Shown here piece by piece: positions 6,542-10,645 of a DNA stretch of 10,645 nt. The position numbers and the translations under genes are program-made. A model generated the notes under the pieces. That model made no database searches. It was not told the origin of the DNA and was given only the letters and a program-made list of their open reading frames with translations. This stretch comes from an uncultured Lentisphaeria bacterium. GTDB lineage: Bacteria > Verrucomicrobiota > Lentisphaeria > Victivallales > UBA1829. Location: assembly GCA_905211485.1 (NCBI GenBank), contig CAJMAW010000107.1:1-10645 (forward strand). Direction: 5' to 3'. Numbering within the stretch: position 1 is the stretch's first letter; each line of letters starts with the position of its first letter.

Positions 6542-7684
6542 ATGAGTTCCCTGCATCCCATTTCCTCCGAGAGTGCGAAGAAGGCTTTTCACCCCCGTTT
6601 GCCGTCGTCAGCGGAGGGGAAAAACCGGATTGCCGATCTGCTGGAAAAGGAACTCCTCCATCATTACCGGAGGGAGGAATTTCCCGCCGTTCTAGCGCAG
6701 GCGGAGCAATGGCGGAGAACGCGCCCCCTGGAAGGAATCCGGGGTTTCGACGCAACACCGGTTTTCCGCAACACATTGGCCAAATATATGGCGCTCCTCC
6801 GCGGAGGCGCGGAGCTGACCGTGGGATATTCCGACTTCATCCCGCACGATGAAAACACTCTCGCATTCCTCGATTCCGCGGGAATCCCGACGGCGGAAAA
6901 TGATCTGGAAGGGGAGACGGACGTGCTGCTGGACTGCGCCGGAGTACACAGGAAAAAGCGTGTGAGTCTGGGCTATGTGGAGCTGACACGATCCGGTGTG
7001 GAGCGCTACCGGACTGCGGAAAAGCCTGTGTTCGTCGCGGACAGCAGCCGCATCAAGCGGATTGAGACCTCTCTCGGGACCGGGGAGAGCTGTCTTCGTG
7101 CTCTGCGCTCGCTGGGGTACGGGGAAGTGAAAGGGGAAAAGGTTTTGCTGTTCGGATTCGGGAAGGTGGGGCGCGGGATTGCCATGTATCTAGCGGATGC
7201 AGGCGCTCTTGTCACGGTGGTCGACGCTCTGGAACATTGTCATTCTGCACTGCTGCCCGGGCTGAAATACATCGATTCCCGTTCCGGTGCGGAAATCCGT
7301 GCGGCCATTGCCGGAGCCCGGCTTGTGGTGAGTGCGACGGCTGTCCGCGGAGCGCTCACCCCCTTTGCCTCTCTCCTGAACTCCTGCGGTGCACTTCTCG
7401 TCAACATGGGAGTGGACGATGAATTCGGCCCCTCCGTTCCCCCGGAACGCGTTCTGAACCGGAAGAAACCGCTGAATTTCATTCTGGAAGAACCGACGCA
7501 CATGAAATACATTGATCCGACCATGGCTTTGCACAATGAAGGCGCAAAAGTTCTTCTGGAGAAAGCTCCGTTTCTCCGCTCCGGCCCCTTTGAGCCGGAA
7601 GAGTCGCTTGAACGGAAAATTCTCTCTGCCGTCCGCCGAGCCGGCGTGATTGAGAAGGAAATTGAAAGGATTGACCTGCTGTGA
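6542..7684 (+). CDS. Divergent S-adenosylhomocysteine hydrolase-like NAD-binding protein
   Basis: 380 aa, shorter than usual SAHH (about 430-470). The order of conserved blocks follows SAHH: GFDATPVFRNTL (68-79) where SAHH has LHMTVQT; LLDCAG with Asp131; VELTRSG (146-152) where SAHH has EETTTG, Glu147 kept; VADSSRIKRIET (165-176) near the NDSxxK segment; LGTGES (178-183); GFGKVGRG (205-212), the NAD dinucleotide-binding loop; NMG at 288-290; and EEPTHMKYIDP in place of the GHP/NL region. Ungapped comparison with the canonical enzyme suggests changes at its catalytic His (to Asp70), Asn181 (to Ala166), the His of NIGHFD (to Val291) and the His of GHP. It lacks the C-terminal K-x4-Y lid end. 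The fold and NAD binding look real; normal SAH hydrolysis is doubtful. S-inosylhomocysteine hydrolysis or another 3'-oxidation chemistry is suggested by the overlapping deaminase gene. No clear Shine-Dalgarno precedes ATG 6542, so the start is less sure than the gene. Confidence 0.75.
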   Translation: MSSLHPISSESAKKAFHPRLPSSAEGKNRIADLLEKELLHHYRREEFPAVLAQAEQWRRTRPLEGIRGFDATPVFRNTLAKYMALLRGGAELTVGYSDFIPHDENTLAFLDSAGIPTAENDLEGETDVLLDCAGVHRKKRVSLGYVELTRSGVERYRTAEKPVFVADSSRIKRIETSLGTGESCLRALRSLGYGEVKGEKVLLFGFGKVGRGIAMYLADAGALVTVVDALEHCHSALLPGLKYIDSRSGAEIRAAIAGARLVVSATAVRGALTPFASLLNSCGALLVNMGVDDEFGPSVPPERVLNRKKPLNFILEEPTHMKYIDPTMALHNEGAKVLLEKAPFLRSGPFEPEESLERKILSAVRRAGVIEKEIERIDLL

Positions 7685-8934
7685 GTTCTCTCCTGCTGAA
7701 AAATGTGATTCTGGACGGCTGCAGAAAAGATATTTTTGTGGTGGACGGTTTTTTCCGTGAAATCGCCGATTGCATTTCCCTCCCTGCCGCCGAAGTGATA
7801 GACGCGGGGGGCGCCCTTTCCATTCACCCCCCGTTCTACAACGCCCACACCCATGCGGCCATGACCCTTCTGAGAGGCTATGCCGACGATTTTGAACTCT
7901 TCCGCTGGCTTTCCGAATACATCTGGCCCGCCGAAGCCCGCATGATCGGGAAAGCCGTCTATCACGGGACGCGTCTGGCGATTCTGGAAATGATCCGCAG
8001 CGGGACCGTGTTTTTCAATGACATGTACTGGCATCAGCGCGCCGCTCTCCGCGCCGCGGAAGAGATGGGCGTGCGCGCCTGCATCGGGATGCTCCAGCTT
8101 TCCAATCCCGATCCCGCCATGCGCGGCAAGCTGGACAATGAATGGCTCTGGGAAAGACGAGCGCAGCTCCCCTCCCGGATTCAGCTAGCCTATGCGCCTC
8201 ATGCCATCTACACCGTTTCCGCTGAAGTGCTCCGCCGCACGGCGGAACTCGCGCGGGAAAACAACGCCTGGATCCACATTCATCTTTCCGAAACGAAAAA
8301 GGAGTTCGACGATTCCCTGAAGGAACATGGCATGACCCCGACGGAATATCTGGATTCCCTCGGCCTCCTGACGGAGCGCACCCTCTGCGCCCATGCCGTC
8401 TGGATGACGGATTCCGATCTGGACCGGATTGCTTCCCGGGCTTCGGTTCTTGTCCACATGCCGGTTTCCAACATGAAACTCGGGTCCGGCACCTTCCCGT
8501 ATGAGAGGGCGCGCAAGGCGGGCTGCCGTCTTGCGCTCGGCACCGACGGAGCCTCCTCCAACAACAACCTTTCCATGATGGAAGAAATGAAATTTGCCGC
8601 TCTCCTGGCGAAACACGGCGCCTCTTCTCCGGAAGTCCTTCCCGCCGACGCCGTCTTCCGCATGGCGACCGCCGCCGGAGCAGACGCCTTTGCCATCCCC
8701 GCAGGAAAAATCGAAACCGGATTGGAAGCGGACTGCATGCTCGTCAGGCGGGACAATGTCCGCATGGTTCCGAATCATCATTCCATTTCCAATCTCGTCT
8801 ATTCCGCGGACAGTTCCTGTGTGGACACCGTCATCTGTCAGGGCAGGATTCTGATGCGCTCCGGGAAAATCCCCGGAGAGGAAGAGATCATTGAAGAAGC
8901 AAGGCGCGCTGCCGCCGCCCTCGCTCTGAAATAA
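7681..8934 (+). CDS. mtaD: 5'-methylthioadenosine/S-adenosylhomocysteine deaminase family amidohydrolase
   Basis: 417-aa cytoplasmic metal-dependent hydrolase of the TRZ/ATZ-MtaD group. These enzymes deaminate the adenine of SAH, methylthioadenosine or related adenosines to the inosine form, releasing ammonia. Seen: metal ligands His56 and His58 in NAHTH, His201 and Glu204 in HIHLSE, His238 in CAHAVW and Asp289 in LGTDGASSNNN; YAPHAIYT with His174; GYADDFELFRWLSEYIWPAE typical of the MtaD branch; and the C-terminal NLVYSADSSCVDTVICQG strand pair that closes the composite domain. Complete length, no key residue missing. The start is GTG at 7681, overlapping the TGA of the SAHH-like gene by 4 nt, with AAAGGA about 10 nt upstream, so translation is probably coupled. 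Context supports SAH as substrate, but methylthioadenosine, 5'-deoxyadenosine, guanine or another aminohydrolase substrate cannot be excluded from sequence alone. Confidence 0.85.
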   Translation: MSSLLLKNVILDGCRKDIFVVDGFFREIADCISLPAAEVIDAGGALSIHPPFYNAHTHAAMTLLRGYADDFELFRWLSEYIWPAEARMIGKAVYHGTRLAILEMIRSGTVFFNDMYWHQRAALRAAEEMGVRACIGMLQLSNPDPAMRGKLDNEWLWERRAQLPSRIQLAYAPHAIYTVSAEVLRRTAELARENNAWIHIHLSETKKEFDDSLKEHGMTPTEYLDSLGLLTERTLCAHAVWMTDSDLDRIASRASVLVHMPVSNMKLGSGTFPYERARKAGCRLALGTDGASSNNNLSMMEEMKFAALLAKHGASSPEVLPADAVFRMATAAGADAFAIPAGKIETGLEADCMLVRRDNVRMVPNHHSISNLVYSADSSCVDTVICQGRILMRSGKIPGEEEIIEEARRAAAALALK

Positions 8935-8936
8935 AC

Positions 8937-8985
8937 TCTGAATTCAGATCGGGCCGCGCGTACGGCCTCCGCGTCTCCCAGAGAC
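8937..8985 (+). terminator. Tandem inverted repeats after the cysS unit, possible terminator
   Basis: Three nested signals follow the deaminase stop: the palindrome TCTGAATTCAGA (8937-8948), the stem GGCCG/CGGCC (8952-8956 with 8963-8967, loop CGCGTA), and the stem GTCTC/GAGAC (8973-8977 with 8981-8985, loop CCA). The last is followed by a pyrimidine-rich TTGATTCCTTCCTTCC and, at 9005 onwards, a run of T. The lack of an immediate U tract makes it an imperfect intrinsic terminator. Confidence 0.4.
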
Positions 8986-9026
8986 TTGATTCCTTCCTTC
9001 CGCTCTTTTTTTCCCCCCGGGATTTT

Positions 9027-9043
9027 CCTTTTCCGGGGAAAGG
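9027..9043. repeat. Palindromic CCTTTTCCGGGGAAAGG element upstream of the zinc-ribbon operon
   Basis: A 17-nt inverted repeat with seven pairs (one G-T) and a 3-nt centre, about 30 nt upstream of the -35 box at 9074. It resembles the TTTTCCCGGGAAAA palindrome at 2854-2867. No following T run, so a binding site or remnant is more likely than a terminator. Confidence 0.35.
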
Positions 9044-9062
9044 ATCTCCATTTGAAAAAAAG

Positions 9063-9079
9063 TGTCAGACAAATTGACA
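9063..9079. promoter_or_regulatory. Inverted repeat TGTCA-N7-TGACA overlapping the -35 box, possible operator
   Basis: TGTCA (9063-9067) and TGACA (9075-9079) are perfect inverted copies, and the right arm is part of the consensus -35 hexamer TTGACA. A repressor bound here would block this strong promoter. No regulator gene is visible in the window. Confidence 0.35.
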
Positions 9080-9102
9080 GGCATGATGGCGGAGCGTATA
9101 TT
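9074..9102 (+). promoter_or_regulatory. Near-consensus sigma70-like promoter of the zinc-ribbon membrane operon
   Basis: TTGACA (9074-9079, perfect), 17-nt spacer, TATATT (9097-9102, five of six). Predicted transcription start near 9109, leaving a leader of about 30 nt before ATG 9141. The strongest promoter-like sequence in the window. Confidence 0.8.
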
Positions 9103-9140
9103 GCTCACAGGGGAAAAAAACACAGGGGCAGGGAGCGGAA

Positions 9141-9740
9141 ATGGAAACCATCACAGTCAAATGCCCGCACTGCGGAACGCCTCTTAGCGTGACGGAAGAG
9201 GATGCCGGCAGGACCAGACGCTGTCCGGCGTGTTCCGATTTCTTCAAAATCAAATCCCTTGAGCGCTGTCCCTGCTGCGGCAGACGCTCCTTCGAGAAGA
9301 AAAAGATCTGCGTGAACTGCGGATACAATTTCGAGACCTGCGAACGGATGCGGACCCTGACGGGGGAAGAGGCGGAACAGGCAGATCCCGGACCGCTGCT
9401 GAAGTTCCTGCTGTATCTTTCGGAAGCGTGTCCGGGAGTGTTTCATCTTTCGCGGGTGCTGGCGTTTTTCTTCTGCTGTCTGATATCGCTCGCTGTGGCG
9501 TTTCTTTCGCTTTTTTTTCTTCTTCTGGGAGTGTACATCACGGGGGTGGTTATTCTGGGGATCGGGGTTCTGGTGTACATGCACGGTGTGGCGTTCCTCT
9601 GCGCGGATGAGCTCTGCACTTTGAAAAACGCCTTTGAGTATATACAGGGGAAAAGCTGGAACTGTTTTCTGTTCCTGACTTTTTTCCCCGTGGCGGCAAT
9701 CATGCTGGCGATGGGGATTCTGGGGCGTCTGCTCTCATGA
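9141..9740 (+). CDS. Membrane protein with two N-terminal zinc ribbons
   Basis: 199-aa protein, function unknown. The first ribbon uses Cys8, Cys11, Cys28 and Cys31 (CPHCG ... RCPAC, the 'aGrtrrCPaC' pattern frequent in Planctomycetes and Verrucomicrobia proteins). The second uses Cys43, Cys46, Cys57 and Cys60 (CPCCG ... CVNCG), with an extra Cys45 and Cys67. After a charged linker (68-84) come about three hydrophobic segments: 105-129, 131-154 and 175-196, so the ribbons probably face the cytoplasm. The loop 155-174 holds CADELCTLKNAF. GGGAG lies 5 nt before the ATG at 9141, and the promoter at 9074-9102 fits this start. The next gene starts 57 nt after the stop and has the same 'ribbon plus membrane' design, so the two probably work together, perhaps as a small membrane complex or stress sensor (inference only). 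Confidence 0.8.
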   Translation: METITVKCPHCGTPLSVTEEDAGRTRRCPACSDFFKIKSLERCPCCGRRSFEKKKICVNCGYNFETCERMRTLTGEEAEQADPGPLLKFLLYLSEACPGVFHLSRVLAFFFCCLISLAVAFLSLFFLLLGVYITGVVILGIGVLVYMHGVAFLCADELCTLKNAFEYIQGKSWNCFLFLTFFPVAAIMLAMGILGRLLS

Positions 9741-9797
9741 GAACGAAGTCGGGGGGCAGACAGCGGGAGAAAAGAACCGTAAAAAAAGGAGAGACGT

Positions 9798-10645
9798 ATG
9801 CTGAAAGTCAAGTGCCCGGCATGCAAGGGGGAGATGGAACTGGAAAACGAAGCCGCAGGACATCGGGTCGCCTGTGACTGCGGGGCGGTGTATGAACTGC
9901 CTCCTGCGCCGCCGTCCGGGGATTTCCGGATCTGCGTGAACTGCGTCCGCCTTTGCGAGAAGGACGCTCTGGTCTGTCCGGACTGTTCATTTCACTTCCT
10001 TACGGGGCGTTTCCCCGGGGAGGGGAAGTCTTCCCCTTCCGGTTCGGAGGAGGAGAGGAGGGCCGTGTTTTTTTCCCGCGCAAACGCGCCCTTGCTCTTC
10101 AAGGCGGGACTGCTTCTGCTGCTCGTTCTGCTGGGGGTCTTCATATACTGCCGTGTCACCGCGTCGAAGATTGCTGTCTCTTCCAGTGCGCCGCTCGGCA
10201 GAATGAATCCGGACCGCACGTTCAATTTCATGGAATTTGAAGAGACGGAAGCCGATGCCGCTCTGGCCGATACTCCGTTTCAGGATCTGAAGCTTTATTG
10301 CCATGTCGACAGGAAGGATCCCGGGAACCGGAGTTCCATGTTCGGCGATGTCATCCGCCTTCTGGCCGCTCCGGACGGCAGAATCCAGGCAGTCCTGATT
10401 TCCTTTTCCATTCCCGAGCGGATTCTTGCCCCCGGCGGAACCGCCGGGGAAAACTTCCACCGACGCCTCACAGAGGAGCTCGGAATTCCGGAAAAGCTGG
10501 ACTATGAAAGCATCCGCCGCGGTGAAGGGCGCTTTTCCTATCTGGAATATGTGGCTGAGTTCACCGGGGGGAACGGAGCCTTTCTGTACCGTCACAGCAA
10601 AGTGGAGCAGGGATCCGGGCTTGCGACCTCGAAGCAGAAGGCTCT
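9798..10645 (+). CDS. Zinc-ribbon, single-pass membrane protein (3' end outside window)
   Basis: Open for 282 codons to the window edge with no stop; C-terminus missing. The N-terminus has CPAC (6-9) with CDC (26-28, Cys-x-Cys), then CVNC (46-49), Cys53 and CPDC (60-63), making two likely zinc ribbons. The first deviates from strict CxxC spacing in its second half. A charged linker (71-94, EEERR) leads to one membrane helix (about 99-118, LLLLLVLLGVF), so residues 120 onward should be extracytoplasmic. That domain (DTPFQDLKLYCHVD ... RIQAVLISFSIPERI) looks like a mixed alpha/beta fold but I do not recognise it. AAAGGAGAG sits 4 nt before ATG 9798, a strong ribosome site. Same strand and close to the preceding 199-aa zinc-ribbon membrane gene, probably one transcript. 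Function not assigned. Confidence 0.8.
   Translation, partial: MLKVKCPACKGEMELENEAAGHRVACDCGAVYELPPAPPSGDFRICVNCVRLCEKDALVCPDCSFHFLTGRFPGEGKSSPSGSEEERRAVFFSRANAPLLFKAGLLLLLVLLGVFIYCRVTASKIAVSSSAPLGRMNPDRTFNFMEFEETEADAALADTPFQDLKLYCHVDRKDPGNRSSMFGDVIRLLAAPDGRIQAVLISFSIPERILAPGGTAGENFHRRLTEELGIPEKLDYESIRRGEGRFSYLEYVAEFTGGNGAFLYRHSKVEQGSGLATSKQKA

Noticed and set aside
4989..6776. 595-codon minus-strand frame antisense to cysS
   Set aside because: cysS on the plus strand has all zinc ligands and signatures; the antisense product has no recognisable domain, a common mirror effect in GC-rich genes.
7240..8034. 264-codon minus-strand frame across the SAHH-like and deaminase genes
   Set aside because: Antisense to two well supported coupled genes and without motifs.

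Overview
The window looks like a piece of chromosome from a moderately high-GC, Gram-negative-type bacterium that uses strong Shine-Dalgarno sites and sigma70-like promoters. Several traits point, as inference only, to the Planctomycetes-Verrucomicrobia-Lentisphaerae group, perhaps a Lentisphaerota/Victivallales-like gut bacterium: a secreted protein made of CxxCxGxG modules, and two small membrane proteins whose N-termini begin with 'Cys-Pro-x-Cys ... Cys-x-x-Cys' zinc ribbons. No mobile element, CRISPR array, rRNA or tRNA was found.

Left part (1-4911, all minus strand). A secreted protein with eleven DnaJ-type CxxCxGxG modules and no J domain (3082-4911) has its own promoter at 4935-4963. 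A 444-nt non-coding stretch follows; it carries a promoter, a purine-rich leader with a G-quadruplex-like pattern, and an orphan plus-strand terminator-like hairpin. Next comes a tightly coupled pair: an archaeal-type XPB helicase (1210-2637) and, 3 nt after its stop, a DUF790/Bax1-type nuclease (1-1206, C-terminus cut by the window edge). This pair forms a helicase-nuclease machine in archaea and is uncommon in bacteria.

Middle part (5076-8934, plus strand). cysS (cysteinyl-tRNA synthetase) is followed after 47 nt by a divergent S-adenosylhomocysteine hydrolase-like NAD-binding protein. That gene overlaps by 4 nt (GTGA) an amidohydrolase of the 5'-methylthioadenosine/S-adenosylhomocysteine deaminase family. 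The pairing suggests SAH recycling by deamination first: SAH to S-inosylhomocysteine, then hydrolysis to inosine and homocysteine, a route known from methanogens. The SAHH-like protein has lost several canonical catalytic residues, so its true substrate is open. This is the most promising functional lead here.

Right part (8935-10645, plus strand). Tandem hairpins that may end the cysS operon are followed by an almost consensus promoter (TTGACA-17-TATATT) with an inverted repeat over its -35 box. It drives a two-gene unit of zinc-ribbon membrane proteins: a 199-aa protein with two zinc ribbons and about three membrane helices, and a protein with N-terminal zinc ribbons, one membrane helix and an extracytoplasmic domain that runs off the window.

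Both edge genes (1-1206 and 9798-10645) are partial only because the window ends. They are continuous open frames with good starts and clear family features or logic.
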